DNA from: Fodinibacter sp963763015
GTDB lineage: Bacteria; Actinomycetota; Actinomycetes; Actinomycetales; Dermatophilaceae
Direction: 5' to 3'
Length of the DNA stretch: 64,000 nt
Assembly: GCA_963763015.1 (NCBI GenBank)
Contig: CAVXML010000010.1
Location: forward strand, 106,460 to 170,459
Positions within the stretch are counted from its first letter, which is position 1; each line of letters begins with the position of its first letter. The notes beneath the pieces are model-generated. The model did not search any database and was not told where the DNA came from. It saw only the letters and a list, made by a program, of their open reading frames with translations. The position numbers and the translations under genes were made by a program. Below are positions 16,978 through 24,471 of the stretch, piece by piece.

Positions 16978-18050
16978 GCGACGCGTCGGTCATCGGTGTC
17001 GGCACGGCATACGACGTCGTGGTCGGGCACGGCGTCTCGGACCGGGTCGCAGGGTTGCTCGACCCTCGGGTGCGCCAGGTCCTCGTGGTGCGACCCGGAC
17101 CCCTTGCGCGGCTGGCGGACCCGGTCGTGGAGCGGTTGCGCGACGCCGGGCTCGCCGTGCACGAGGTCACCGTCCCCGACGCCGAGACGGCCAAGACCGC
17201 CGAGGTGGCCTCCCGGCTGTGGTCGGAGCTCGGTGTGCACTCCTTCACCCGCTCGGATGCCGTCGTCGCGGTCGGTGGGGGCAGCGTCACCGACCTCGCG
17301 GGGTTCGTCGCGGCCACGTGGCTGCGGGGCGTGGCCGTCGTGCACGTGCCGACCACCCTCCTCGGGATGGTCGACGCGGCCGTCGGCGGCAAGACCGGCA
17401 TCAACACGCCGGAGGGCAAGAACCTCGTCGGCGCCTTCCACGAGCCGGCCGGGGTGCTCTGCGACCTCGACCTGCTGGAGACCCTGGCTCACGAGGACCT
17501 CGTCGCCGGGCTGGCCGAGGTCGTCAAGGCGGGCTTCATCGCCGATCCACGCATCCTCGAGCTCGTCGAGGCCGACCCGCCGGGCGCCACCCGGTGGGAC
17601 GGGCCCGACGTGCGGGAGCTCGTCGAACGAGCCGTCCGCGTCAAGGCGGACGTCGTGGCGCAGGACCTCACCGAGTCGTTCCTGCGCGAGGTGCTCAACT
17701 ACGGGCACACCTTCGGGCACGCCGTGGAGCACGTCGAGGGCTACCGTCGGCGGCACGGCGAGGCCGTGGCGATCGGCATGACGTATGCCGCCGAGCTCGC
17801 TCGCCGGTCGGGGCACCTGGCGGCCGACGTGGTCACCCGCCACCGGGAGGTCCTCGGCTCCCTCGGCCTTCCGACGGCCTACCACCCCGGGCGCTGGGAC
17901 GACCTGCTCACGGCCATGCGGCGCGACAAGAAGTCCCGAGGGGCACAGCTCCGGTTCGTCGTCCTCGAGGACGTGGCGCGGCCCGTGCGGCTCGAGGATC
18001 CTGAAATGGGGTGGCTCACAGGGGCGTACGAGGCGATCTCCCGCCCCTGA
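16974..18050 (+). CDS. aroB: 3-Dehydroquinate synthase
   Basis: 358-residue NAD+- and metal-dependent enzyme that cyclises DAHP to 3-dehydroquinate, the second step of the shikimate pathway. Diagnostic blocks are AVGGGSVTDLAGFVAATWLRG, VPTTLLGMVDAAVGGKTGIN, GLAEVVKAGFI and the metal-binding LNYGHTFGHAVE and HGEAVAIGM histidines. GTG 16974 overlaps the aroK stop (GTGA). No terminator hairpin is evident behind it; the 175-bp gap that follows contains two dyads. Confidence 0.97.
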   Translation: MSDASVIGVGTAYDVVVGHGVSDRVAGLLDPRVRQVLVVRPGPLARLADPVVERLRDAGLAVHEVTVPDAETAKTAEVASRLWSELGVHSFTRSDAVVAVGGGSVTDLAGFVAATWLRGVAVVHVPTTLLGMVDAAVGGKTGINTPEGKNLVGAFHEPAGVLCDLDLLETLAHEDLVAGLAEVVKAGFIADPRILELVEADPPGATRWDGPDVRELVERAVRVKADVVAQDLTESFLREVLNYGHTFGHAVEHVEGYRRRHGEAVAIGMTYAAELARRSGHLAADVVTRHREVLGSLGLPTAYHPGRWDDLLTAMRRDKKSRGAQLRFVVLEDVARPVRLEDPEMGWLTGAYEAISRP

Positions 18051-18069
18051 CCGCGGTCCCTCGCCAACC

Positions 18070-18115
18070 TCTGCTAGCAGACCTTGGTGCTCAGACCCAC
18101 ACGGTGCACCCTGTG
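18070..18115. promoter_or_regulatory. Two palindromes upstream of the dioxygenase gene
   Basis: TCTGCTAGCAGA at 18070-18081 is a perfect 12-bp palindrome. At 18098-18115 an 18-bp dyad centred on GGTGCACC matches its reverse complement at 16 of 18 positions. They lie 110-156 bp ahead of the dioxygenase start and could be regulator-binding sites. I know no protein that fits them. Confidence 0.35.
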
Positions 18116-18225
18116 GTTCGAGCCGCAACATCTGCTGAGCTGGGCCTCGCACCGGAACCGTCTCGCACAGGGACCGCACAGCGAGCCCATGGCCAGAGCA
18201 TCGGGCCGGCCCGCACGATGGTCAC

Positions 18226-19116
18226 ATGAGCACCCCGACACCTCGACCCACCCACCACGAGCCGCCCGTCCACCCGGACCACGACCGCGGGCTCGAGTTC
18301 GACGTCCGCACCCTCCTCGCCCGCCGCTCGGCCCTCGGGCTGCTGTCCGGGGCCGGCCTCCTCGCCCTCGTCGGGTGCTCGGACCCCACCCCTGCGGGCA
18401 CGACGTCCGCCTCGACCGCGGCGACCACGACCGCGGCGGGCAGCGCGAGCGCCGCCGCGACGGCACCCGGCACGACGACCGCCGTCGACTCCGTGGTGCC
18501 CGACGAGACGGCCGGCCCCTTCCCGGGTGACGGGAGCAACGGCGTCGACGTCCTCGACGACACGGGCATCGTCCGGCGCGACATCCGCTCCTCGGTCGGC
18601 ACCTCGACGACGACCGCCTCGGGGGTGCCGCTCACGATCAACCTGACCGTCCTCGACTCGTCCTCCGAGTACGCGGCGCTGGAGGGCGTCGCGGTCTACG
18701 CCTGGCACGCCGACGCGCAGGGCCGGTACTCGATGTACTCCAGCGGCGTGGAGGACGAGAACTACCTGCGCGGCGTGCAGCCCACGGACGCCTCCGGCAC
18801 GGCCACCTTCACCACCGTCTTCCCGGGGTGCTACGACGGGCGGTGGCCGCACGTGCACTTCGAGGTGTACCGCAGCACCGCCGAGGCGACCAGCGACGGG
18901 CAGATCGTCCGGACCAGCCAGATCGCCCTGCCCCAGGCCGCCTGCGAAGCGGTCTACGGCGACACCTCGACGTACCCGTCGAGCGCGGAGAACCTCTCGC
19001 GGACCTCGCTCACCCGCGACATGGTGTTCGGTGACGACGGCGGCATCCACCAGCTGGCGACGGTGACCGGCGACGCCCGGAGCGGGTACGTCGCCAACCT
19101 CACCATCGGCGTCTGA
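18226..19116 (+). CDS. Exported intradiol dioxygenase-like protein (predicted Tat lipoprotein)
   Basis: 296 residues. A twin-arginine pair (ARRSALGLLSG, Arg33-Arg34) and a lipobox ending at Cys51 (LALVGC) predict Tat export and lipid anchoring. A Ser/Thr/Ala-rich linker (about 55-88) follows. The C-terminal domain has the intradiol ring-cleavage fold: AVYAWHADAQGRYSMYS, then Tyr203 and WPHVHF with His209 and His211, the likely Fe(III) ligands together with an earlier Tyr. Cytoplasmic catechol dioxygenases lack the export signal. Substrate unknown; aromatic breakdown outside the membrane is inference. ATG 18226 has no strong ribosome site. The gene sits alone between the aro and efp operons. 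Confidence 0.85.
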   Translation: MSTPTPRPTHHEPPVHPDHDRGLEFDVRTLLARRSALGLLSGAGLLALVGCSDPTPAGTTSASTAATTTAAGSASAAATAPGTTTAVDSVVPDETAGPFPGDGSNGVDVLDDTGIVRRDIRSSVGTSTTTASGVPLTINLTVLDSSSEYAALEGVAVYAWHADAQGRYSMYSSGVEDENYLRGVQPTDASGTATFTTVFPGCYDGRWPHVHFEVYRSTAEATSDGQIVRTSQIALPQAACEAVYGDTSTYPSSAENLSRTSLTRDMVFGDDGGIHQLATVTGDARSGYVANLTIGV

Positions 19117-19152
19117 CCGCGGCGGCTGCCCGGGGCCGTGTTCCGGTGCAGT

Positions 19153-19158
19153 TAGACT
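19153..19158 (+). promoter_or_regulatory. Probable -10 box (TAGACT) of efp-nusB
   Basis: TAGACT would start transcription near 19165, leaving a leader of roughly 80 nt before GTG 19247. The leader contains purine-rich AAAGCGAAG near the start codon. Confidence 0.45.
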
Positions 19159-19246
19159 GACCGGCGATCCCCACCCCCCGACGGGGGTGACGCGCGCCCT
19201 CGACCGGGCACGCAGCATCCGACCTGACGAAAGCGAAGACCTGCAC

Positions 19247-19807
19247 GTGGCATCGACCAACGACCTCAAGAACGGCCTCGTCCTCAACCTGGAGGGCCAG
19301 CTCTGGACCGTCGTGGAGTTCCAGCACGTCAAGCCGGGGAAGGGTCCCGCCTTCGTGCGGACCAAGCTGAAGAACGTCATGAGCGGCAAGGTCGTCGACA
19401 AGACGTTCAACGCCGGCGTCAAGGTCGAGACGGCGAACGTCGACAAGCGGACGATGCAGTACCTGTACAACGACGGCACCGACTTCATCTTCATGGACCC
19501 CGACACCTACGACCAGATCTCGGTGCGACCCGAGGTCGTCGGCGACGCGGCGAAGTTCATGCTCGAGAACCAGGACGCCATCGTCGCCCGTCACGACGGC
19601 AACGTGCTGTTCATCGAGCTGCCGGCCTCGGTCGTCCTCGAGATCACCTACACCGAGCCCGGCCTGCAGGGTGACCGCTCGACCGGGGGCACGAAGCCGG
19701 CGACCGTCGAGACCGGTGCCGAGGTGCAGGTGCCGCTCTTCCTCGAGCAGGGAACGAGGATCAAGGTCGACACCCGCGACGGCTCGTACCTCGGTCGGGT
19801 CAGCTGA
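19247..19807 (+). CDS. efp: Translation elongation factor P
   Basis: 186-residue three-domain factor that enters stalled ribosomes and stimulates proline-proline bond formation. The N-terminal KOW-like domain shows STNDLKNGLVLNLEGQLWTVVEFQHVKPGKG, whose Lys at the tip of the PGKGPAF loop is the residue modified in some bacteria. The middle OB domain (MQYLYNDGTDFIFMDPDTYDQ) and the C-terminal OB domain (TKPATVETGAEVQVPLFLEQG) are complete. GTG 19247 gives the standard N-terminus; the frame extends upstream but would add a non-family leader. nusB follows after 3 bp. Confidence 0.97.
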   Translation: MASTNDLKNGLVLNLEGQLWTVVEFQHVKPGKGPAFVRTKLKNVMSGKVVDKTFNAGVKVETANVDKRTMQYLYNDGTDFIFMDPDTYDQISVRPEVVGDAAKFMLENQDAIVARHDGNVLFIELPASVVLEITYTEPGLQGDRSTGGTKPATVETGAEVQVPLFLEQGTRIKVDTRDGSYLGRVS

Positions 19808-19810
19808 CGC

Positions 19811-20224
19811 GTGGCCGCCCGGACCAAGGCCCGCAAGCGCGCCCTCGACCTCCTCTTCGAGGCCGAGCAGCGTGGGGTCAACGCCTCCGACCTGCTCCGT
19901 GAGCGGCTGGCGGCACCGGTGACCGAGGCGCCCCTCTCGGAGTTCACCGCAGACCTCGTGTCGGGAGTGGTCGAGCACTGGAGCCAGATCGACGAGCTGA
20001 TCGCCACGTACTCGCAGGGCTGGACCCTGCAGCGGATGCCGGCCGTCGACCGCGCGATCCTGCGCCTGGGTGCCTACGAGGTGCTCTTCTCCGGCGACGT
20101 GCCGGAGCCCGTGGCGATCAGCGAGTGGGTCGGCCTGGCCACGGAGCTGTCGACCGACGACAGCCCACGCTTCGTCAACGGGCTGCTCGCCCGCCTCGCC
20201 GAGGTCAAGCCGACGCTCGCCTGA
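19811..20224 (+). CDS. nusB: Transcription antitermination factor NusB
   Basis: 137-residue all-helical RNA-binding protein that, with NusE (S10), binds boxA in rRNA leaders. Matches include the N-terminal arginine-rich ARTKARKRALDLLFEAEQRG, WTLQRMPAVDRAILRLGAYE, and the C-terminal VAISEWVGLATELSTDDSPRFVNGLLARL. It begins 3 bp after efp and is presumably co-transcribed with it. It is convergent with the dodecin gene, with only 33 bp and no clear hairpin between. Confidence 0.97.
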   Translation: MAARTKARKRALDLLFEAEQRGVNASDLLRERLAAPVTEAPLSEFTADLVSGVVEHWSQIDELIATYSQGWTLQRMPAVDRAILRLGAYEVLFSGDVPEPVAISEWVGLATELSTDDSPRFVNGLLARLAEVKPTLA

Positions 20225-20257
20225 GCGAGTGCCCCCGGGTGGATCGCGGGCTGCGCG

Positions 20258-20464
20258 TCAGTCCTCCAGGCGGAAGCCGATCTTGAGGCCCACCTGGTAG
20301 TGCGCCACCGCACCGTCCTCGAGGTGCCCCCGGATCTCGGTCACCTCGAACCAGTCGAGACCTCGCACCGTCGTCGAGGCGCGTGCCACCGCTCCGGTGA
20401 TCGCGTCGTCGATGGAGGTGGTCGAGCTCCCGACGACCTCGGTGATGCCGTACGTGTGTGCCAT
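20258..20464 (-). CDS. Dodecin, flavin-storage protein
   Basis: 68-residue protein forming dodecameric shells that bind flavins (FMN or riboflavin-type) and protect against flavin phototoxicity. The family sequence is recognisable throughout: TYGITEVVGSSTTSIDDAITGAVARASTTVRGLDWFEVTEIRG, including the flavin-stacking Trp of the DWFEV segment, and HYQVGLKIGFRLE at the end. On its strand GAAGGGG precedes ATG 20464. The FMN-riboswitch-controlled ribM at 45 kb belongs to the same flavin economy. Confidence 0.93.
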   Translation of the reverse strand: MAHTYGITEVVGSSTTSIDDAITGAVARASTTVRGLDWFEVTEIRGHLEDGAVAHYQVGLKIGFRLED

Positions 20465-20561
20465 GTGCTCGCCCCTTCGTCGTGGCGCCCGGGTGGCGCT
20501 CCTGCTCGGAATGATCGTCCCTTCGCGTCGCGGGGGCCAGCCCTCGGCGTGCCTTCAGGGC

Positions 20562-20587
20562 GCCGTTCCGGGGTGCCGTTCCGGGGT
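20562..20587. repeat. Two exact tandem copies of a 13-bp unit
   Basis: GCCGTTCCGGGGT occurs at 20562-20574 and again at 20575-20587, followed by a third GCC. It lies in the 268-bp gap between the divergent dodecin and PRC-barrel genes. Probably a small slippage duplication; the remainder of the gap shows only promoter-like sites. Confidence 0.8.
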
Positions 20588-20688
20588 GCCACGGGCGGGC
20601 CGAAAGGGGCTCCATGGCAGCCTGAGGTCACGCTGAGAGTGCGCCCAGCCGACGGGTCCCGCAAGGCCACCAAGGGGGTCCTCGCGCG

Positions 20689-20694
20689 TACGTT
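20689..20694 (+). promoter_or_regulatory. Possible -10 box (TACGTT) of the PRC-barrel gene
   Basis: TACGTT would place the transcript start near 20701, giving a 32-nt leader that carries a strong GAAAGGAG ribosome site before ATG 20733. Confidence 0.35.
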
Positions 20695-20732
20695 GAGAGG
20701 TGCCCGCAACACTCGAACGAAAGGAGAAAGCC

Positions 20733-21110
20733 ATGGCTACCCGCACCTGGGATGCATGGAACTATCGGGAGAGCGCTGAGGTGTCGTCACGCGGAAAGGA
20801 CCTGACGGGCTTCTCCGTCGAGGCCGTCGACGGCTCGATCGGCAAGGTCGACCGGTCCACTCTCGACGTCGGCAGCAGCTACATCGTCGTCGACACCGGG
20901 CCGTGGATCTTCGGCCGGAAGGTCATGCTTCCTGCCGGGACCATCGATCGGGTCGACTGGAACGCGGAGAAGGTCTACGTGGACCGGACCAAGAACCAGA
21001 TCAAGGACTCGCCGGAGTTCGACGAGGCCGGGATGGTCGAGTCCGACCCTGCGTACCGAGACCGCCTGGGCACGTACTACGGCGGCACGTACGACCGCGG
21101 CACGCTCTGA
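20733..21110 (+). CDS. PRC-barrel domain protein
   Basis: 125-residue soluble protein with a single PRC-barrel (about residues 18-75: DLTGFSVEAVDGSIGKVDRSTLDVGSSYIVVDTGPWIFGRKVMLPAGTI). This small beta-barrel occurs in RNA-processing and photosynthetic proteins and alone in many soil actinobacteria. The C-terminal third is charged and Tyr-rich (DPAYRDRLGTYYGGTYDRG), resembling the tail of stress-induced relatives. Start ATG 20733 has one of the best ribosome sites in the window (GAAAGGAG), suggesting high expression. It is monocistronic and closed by a strong hairpin. Partner unknown. Confidence 0.88.
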   Translation: MATRTWDAWNYRESAEVSSRGKDLTGFSVEAVDGSIGKVDRSTLDVGSSYIVVDTGPWIFGRKVMLPAGTIDRVDWNAEKVYVDRTKNQIKDSPEFDEAGMVESDPAYRDRLGTYYGGTYDRGTL

Positions 21111-21137
21111 GGAGCGGACCGCACGCCGTAGCACACC

Positions 21138-21176
21138 GGAGCCCCGGTGGCGAGGACTCCTCGCCACCGGGGCTCC
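21138..21176. terminator. Strong terminator-like hairpin after the PRC-barrel gene
   Basis: An 18-bp perfect stem (21138-21155 with 21159-21176; arm core GCCCCGGTGGCGAGG) closes a 3-nt loop. There is no U-tract, as is common in actinobacterial intrinsic terminators. It can work in both directions and lies between the PRC gene and a possible leftward small gene. Confidence 0.8.
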
Positions 21177-21208
21177 TCCGTGACCGGTCAGCGGGCCGGA
21201 GCGACCGG

Positions 21209-21427
21209 TCAGAGGGCCGCGGCGAACACCACCTCCGGCCAGCGGGAGGTGGCCAGCCAACGACGGCGCGTCTCCTCGTCAGCGTCCTTGGGAGGGAAGA
21301 GGGGCTCGATCGCTCGTGCGGAGCTACCGGCGTCGTCGCAGCGACGCTCCCCCTGGGTTGACTGTGACGGGTGCACGGCGGCCTCCTTCGGCGTGTGCGG
21401 GGATGTCTCGGGCGGGTCCCATTGCAT
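21209..21427 (-). CDS. Possible small hypothetical protein
   Basis: An open frame of 72 codons from ATG 21427 (a TTG at 21448 would add seven) in the otherwise gene-free 522-bp gap before pyrR. Codon third positions are largely G/C. The C-terminal part, DADEETRRRWLATSRWPEVVFAAAL, looks like an ordered amphipathic helix. I recognise no family and see no clear ribosome site. The bidirectional hairpin at 21138-21176 would suit a gene ending here. Related genomes often carry a regulator gene in this position, but this is not a helix-turn-helix protein. Confidence 0.35.
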   Translation of the reverse strand: MQWDPPETSPHTPKEAAVHPSQSTQGERRCDDAGSSARAIEPLFPPKDADEETRRRWLATSRWPEVVFAAAL

Positions 21428-21571
21428 CACATTGTGTTGGGTCAGCAATAGGGTCTGGTTATGGATGTCTCGGCATCCGAGCCACTGCGTTCGACGAGAG
21501 TCCGCTCCGACGACCTCGTCTCACCGGGCGAGCCGCTGCGGTCCCTCCCGTGTGCGGCCCGTACAGTGGGC
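21428..21571. other. Intergenic region with an A+T-rich patch before pyrR
   Basis: Between the possible small gene and the pyrR promoter. Bases 21420-21465 are strikingly A/T-rich for this genome and contain an imperfect dyad (CACATTGTG, 21428-21436). A TAGGGT box at 21449-21454 lies 6 nt before an ATG at 21461. The frame opened there merges with pyrB out of phase with pyrR and is not convincing as a gene. The patch may hold a second, regulated promoter for the pyr operon. Confidence 0.35.
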
Positions 21572-21577
21572 GCCGCA
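21572..21577 (+). promoter_or_regulatory. Probable -10 box (TACAGT) of the pyr operon
   Basis: TACAGT would initiate near 21584, just before the PyrR RNA element, giving a leader of about 50 nt ahead of pyrR. No good -35 is visible. Confidence 0.45.
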
Positions 21578-21597
21578 GCACCGACATCCTTTAACGA

Positions 21598-21623
21598 CCT
21601 GTCCCGTGAGGCAGGGAAGGAGG
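21598..21623 (+). promoter_or_regulatory. PyrR-binding RNA element overlapping the pyrR ribosome site
   Basis: The RNA CCUG-UCCCGUGAGG-CAGG (21598-21615) is a 4-bp stem with a 10-nt loop. It matches 12 of 14 positions of the Bacillus PyrR-binding consensus ARUCCNGNGAGGYU. The Shine-Dalgarno AAGGAGG (21617-21623) follows at once and the start is ATG 21633. In Mycobacterium smegmatis, PyrR-dependent control of pyr genes is translational. The overlap here indicates the same: UMP-bound PyrR would hide the ribosome site. No terminator/antiterminator pair is seen, which argues against Bacillus-style attenuation. Confidence 0.8.
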
Positions 21624-21632
21624 TCCGCGTCC

Positions 21633-22223
21633 ATGACGCGCGCCGACACGACCGTGCCCCCCGGGCACCCCCTCGACCCGTCCGGTCGGACCGTCCTCAC
21701 CGCGAGCGACGTGTCCCGGGCCCTGCGCCGCATCGCCCACGAGATCCTCGAGCGCAACAAGGGAGCCGACGACCTCGTCCTGCTCGGCATCCCGAGCCGG
21801 GGCGTCGAGCTCGCCTCCCGCCTGGTCGACCTCATCAAGGAGGTCGAGGGCACCGAGGTGCCCCACGGGTCGCTCGACGTCACGATGCACCGCGACGACC
21901 TCCGTTCCCAGCCGACCCGGGCGGTGATGCACACCGAGATCCCGGCAACGGGCGTCGACGACAAGGTCGTCGTCCTCGTCGACGACGTGCTCTACTCCGG
22001 CCGCACCATCCGCGCCGCTCTCGACGCCCTCTCCGACCTCGGCCGGCCGCGGGTCGTGCGCCTCGCCGTTCTCGTCGACCGTGGTCACCGCGAGCTGCCG
22101 ATCCGGGCCGACCACGTGGGCAAGAACCTCCCCACGGCGCAGAGCGAGAAGGTGCAGGTGCGACTCTCCGGCTTCGACGGCGGCGAGGACGTGGTCCGGA
22201 TCGCCGGCGGGGAGCCGCGGTGA
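21633..22223 (+). CDS. pyrR: PyrR, uracil-sensing RNA-binding regulator / uracil phosphoribosyltransferase
   Basis: 196-residue bifunctional protein: it binds the pyr mRNA in response to UMP/UTP and has uracil phosphoribosyltransferase activity. The PRPP-binding motif VVVLVDDVLYSGRTIRAALDAL is intact, as are GIPSRGVELASRL and the RNA-contact region near LDVTMHRDDL. ATG 21633 has AAGGAGG at nine bases. The stop overlaps pyrB (GTGA). It heads an eight-gene operon encoding the whole route from bicarbonate/glutamine to UMP. Confidence 0.97.
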   Translation: MTRADTTVPPGHPLDPSGRTVLTASDVSRALRRIAHEILERNKGADDLVLLGIPSRGVELASRLVDLIKEVEGTEVPHGSLDVTMHRDDLRSQPTRAVMHTEIPATGVDDKVVVLVDDVLYSGRTIRAALDALSDLGRPRVVRLAVLVDRGHRELPIRADHVGKNLPTAQSEKVQVRLSGFDGGEDVVRIAGGEPR

Positions 22224-23167
22224 ACCGCCACCTCCTGTCCAGCGCCGACCTCACCCGCGACGACGTGCGGATGCTGCTCGCGACGGCATCCGAGATGCAC
22301 GAGGTGCAGCACCGCGACGTCAAGAAGCTGCCCACCCTGCGCGGCCGCACGATCATCAACCTCTTCTTCGAGGACTCCACCCGCACCCGGAGCAGCTTCG
22401 AGATCGCGGGCAAGTGGATGAGCGCCGACACGATCAACATCACCGGCAAGGGCAGCAGCGCCAGCAAGGGCGAGTCGCTGCGCGACACGGTGCGCACCAT
22501 CGACGCCATGTCGGTCGACGCACTGGTCATCCGCCACATGGCGAGCGGCGCCGCGCACCAGGTCGCGCAGTGGGTCGACGCGAGCGTCGTCAACGCGGGG
22601 GACGGCACCCACGAGCACCCCACGCAGGCACTCCTCGACGCCTACACGATGGGCCAGCGCCTCGGCGACCTCGACGGTGCCAGGGTCGCCATCGTCGGCG
22701 ACCTCACGCACAGCCGGGTCTTCCGCTCCAACGCCATCACCCTGCGCACCCTCGGCGCCCACGTCACCCTCGTCGCCCCGCCCACCCTCATGCCGAGCGG
22801 GATCTCGGCCTGGGCCGCCATCGACGGCCTCGAGCTCACCGACGACCTCGACGCCGTGCTCGCCTCCGGCCCCGATGCCGTGATGATGCTCCGGGTGCAG
22901 CGTGAGCGGATGAGCGGCGGCTTCTTCCCGACGGCCCGCGAGTACACCGTCGGCTTCGGCCTGACCCGGGAGCGCCTCCGGGCGCTGTCGGACGCCAACC
23001 CCGAGGCCGTCATCTGCCACCCCGGCCCCATGAACCGCGGCCTGGAGATCAGCGCCGACGCCGCGGATGCCGCCCAGAGCCTCATCCTCGACCAGGTGTC
23101 GGCCGGTGTTGCGGTGCGGATGTCGGTGCTCTACCACCTGCTGGCCGGAGAGGGGGCGGCGGCGTGA
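22220..23167 (+). CDS. pyrB: Aspartate carbamoyltransferase catalytic subunit
   Basis: 315 residues. Joins carbamoyl phosphate to aspartate. The carbamoyl-phosphate site FFEDSTRTRSSFEIAGK is complete; GDGTHEHPTQALLDAYT, VGDLTHSRVFRSN and ICHPGPMNRGLEI are the other family blocks. No regulatory subunit (pyrI) is encoded nearby, so this is the unregulated trimeric type, consistent with control by PyrR instead. GTG start inside the pyrR stop (GTGA); the end overlaps pyrC in the same way. Confidence 0.98.
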   Translation: MNRHLLSSADLTRDDVRMLLATASEMHEVQHRDVKKLPTLRGRTIINLFFEDSTRTRSSFEIAGKWMSADTINITGKGSSASKGESLRDTVRTIDAMSVDALVIRHMASGAAHQVAQWVDASVVNAGDGTHEHPTQALLDAYTMGQRLGDLDGARVAIVGDLTHSRVFRSNAITLRTLGAHVTLVAPPTLMPSGISAWAAIDGLELTDDLDAVLASGPDAVMMLRVQRERMSGGFFPTAREYTVGFGLTRERLRALSDANPEAVICHPGPMNRGLEISADAADAAQSLILDQVSAGVAVRMSVLYHLLAGEGAAA

Positions 23168-24471
23168 GCACGCTCCTCGTCACCGGCGCCACCTGGTACG
23201 ACGACGGCGGCACGGCGACGACCGGCGACCTCCTCCTGAGCGACGGGGTGGTGACCCAGGTCGGAGCCGTCGACGCCCCGAGGGACGTCGAGCGGGTGGA
23301 TGCCGACGGGCTCACCCTGCTGCCCGGCTTCGTCGACCTGCACACCCACCTGCGCGAGCCGGGTCGCGAGGACACCGAGACGATCGCCTCCGGTTCGGCT
23401 GCCGCCGCCGTCGGTGGCTACACGGCCGTGCTCGCCATGGCCAACACGACCCCGGTCACCGACACCGCCGAGGCCGCCGAGCGGGTTCTCGACCTGGGCC
23501 GCGCGGCCGGCCTCGTCGACGTCCACCCCGTGGGCGCCGTGACCAAGGGCCTCGAGGGCGGCGAGCTTGCCGAGCTCGGGCTGATGCACCGCTCGCGGGC
23601 GGGCGTCCGCCTGTTCTCCGACGACGGCCACTGCGTCGCCGACGGACGGGTCATGCGCCGCGCCCTGGAGTACGTGCGCGCCTTCGACGGCGTCATCTCC
23701 CAGCACAGCCAGGACCCCGCCCTCGCCGGCCCGCAGGCGTGCTGCCACGAGGGCGAGGTCTCCGGGCGGCTCGGCCTGCCCGGCTGGCCCTCGGTGGCCG
23801 AGTCGAGCGTCATCGCCCGTGACGCGCTGCTCGCCGAGCACACCCGCTCCCGCGTGCACGTCGCGCACGTCAGCACCGCCGAGGGAGTCGACGTCGTGCG
23901 GTGGGCCAAGGCGCGCGGCATCCGGATCACCGCGGAGGTGACCCCGCACCACCTGGTGCTGGGCACCGACCTCCTCACCGGCTACGACCCGGTCTACAAG
24001 GTCAACCCGCCGCTGCGCCCGAACGCGGACCGGGAGGCGCTCGTCGAGGGCCTGCTGGACGGCACGATCGACGCCATCGCCACGGACCACGCCCCGCACG
24101 CCCGGCACGACAAGGAGCACGCGTTCGTCGACGCGGCCTTCGGGATGCTGGGCCTCGAGACCGCCTTCGCCGTGGTCCACGACCTGCTCGTCACCGACGG
24201 GCGGCTGGGCTGGGCCGACCTCTCGCGCGTCATGTCGTCGGCACCGGCGCGGATCGCCGGCCTCGCCGACCACGGCCGCCCGGTCGCCGCGGGAGCACCG
24301 GCCAACCTCGTGCTCGTCGACCCGGTCGCCGCAGCCACCGTGGACCGTGACGCCTCGCAGTCCTTGTCCCGCAACACCCCGTGGCACGGCGCGCATCTCA
24401 CCGGTGCCGTGCACACAACCATCCTGCGCGGCCGAGTGACCGCGCGAGGAGGAAGGCCCGTCCCATGCTGA
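23164..24471 (+). CDS. pyrC: Dihydroorotase, class I
   Basis: 435-residue zinc amidohydrolase closing carbamoyl-aspartate to dihydroorotate. The N-terminal metal motif HTHLREPG and the metal-site histidines in HVAHVSTAEGVD and TPHHLVL are present. ATDHAPHARHDKE carries the catalytic Asp. The KGLEGGELAELG region corresponds to the bridging-ligand area. It starts in the pyrB stop (GTGA) and overlaps carA by 7 bp. Confidence 0.97.
   Translation: MSTLLVTGATWYDDGGTATTGDLLLSDGVVTQVGAVDAPRDVERVDADGLTLLPGFVDLHTHLREPGREDTETIASGSAAAAVGGYTAVLAMANTTPVTDTAEAAERVLDLGRAAGLVDVHPVGAVTKGLEGGELAELGLMHRSRAGVRLFSDDGHCVADGRVMRRALEYVRAFDGVISQHSQDPALAGPQACCHEGEVSGRLGLPGWPSVAESSVIARDALLAEHTRSRVHVAHVSTAEGVDVVRWAKARGIRITAEVTPHHLVLGTDLLTGYDPVYKVNPPLRPNADREALVEGLLDGTIDAIATDHAPHARHDKEHAFVDAAFGMLGLETAFAVVHDLLVTDGRLGWADLSRVMSSAPARIAGLADHGRPVAAGAPANLVLVDPVAAATVDRDASQSLSRNTPWHGAHLTGAVHTTILRGRVTARGGRPVPC

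Noticed and set aside
18051..18225. tRNA gene between aroB and the dioxygenase (GGTTCGAGCC looked like a T-loop)
   Set aside because: No acceptor stem, D-arm or anticodon arm can be formed around it.
20562..20587. 13-bp tandem duplication as the start of a repeat array
   Set aside because: Only two copies and no further units nearby; most likely replication slippage.
21461..22219. Plus-strand frame from ATG 21461 continuing into pyrB, preceded by a TAGGGT box
   Set aside because: It covers pyrR in another frame and its translation is Arg/Pro/Asp-rich without any family; only the box is retained as a possible promoter.
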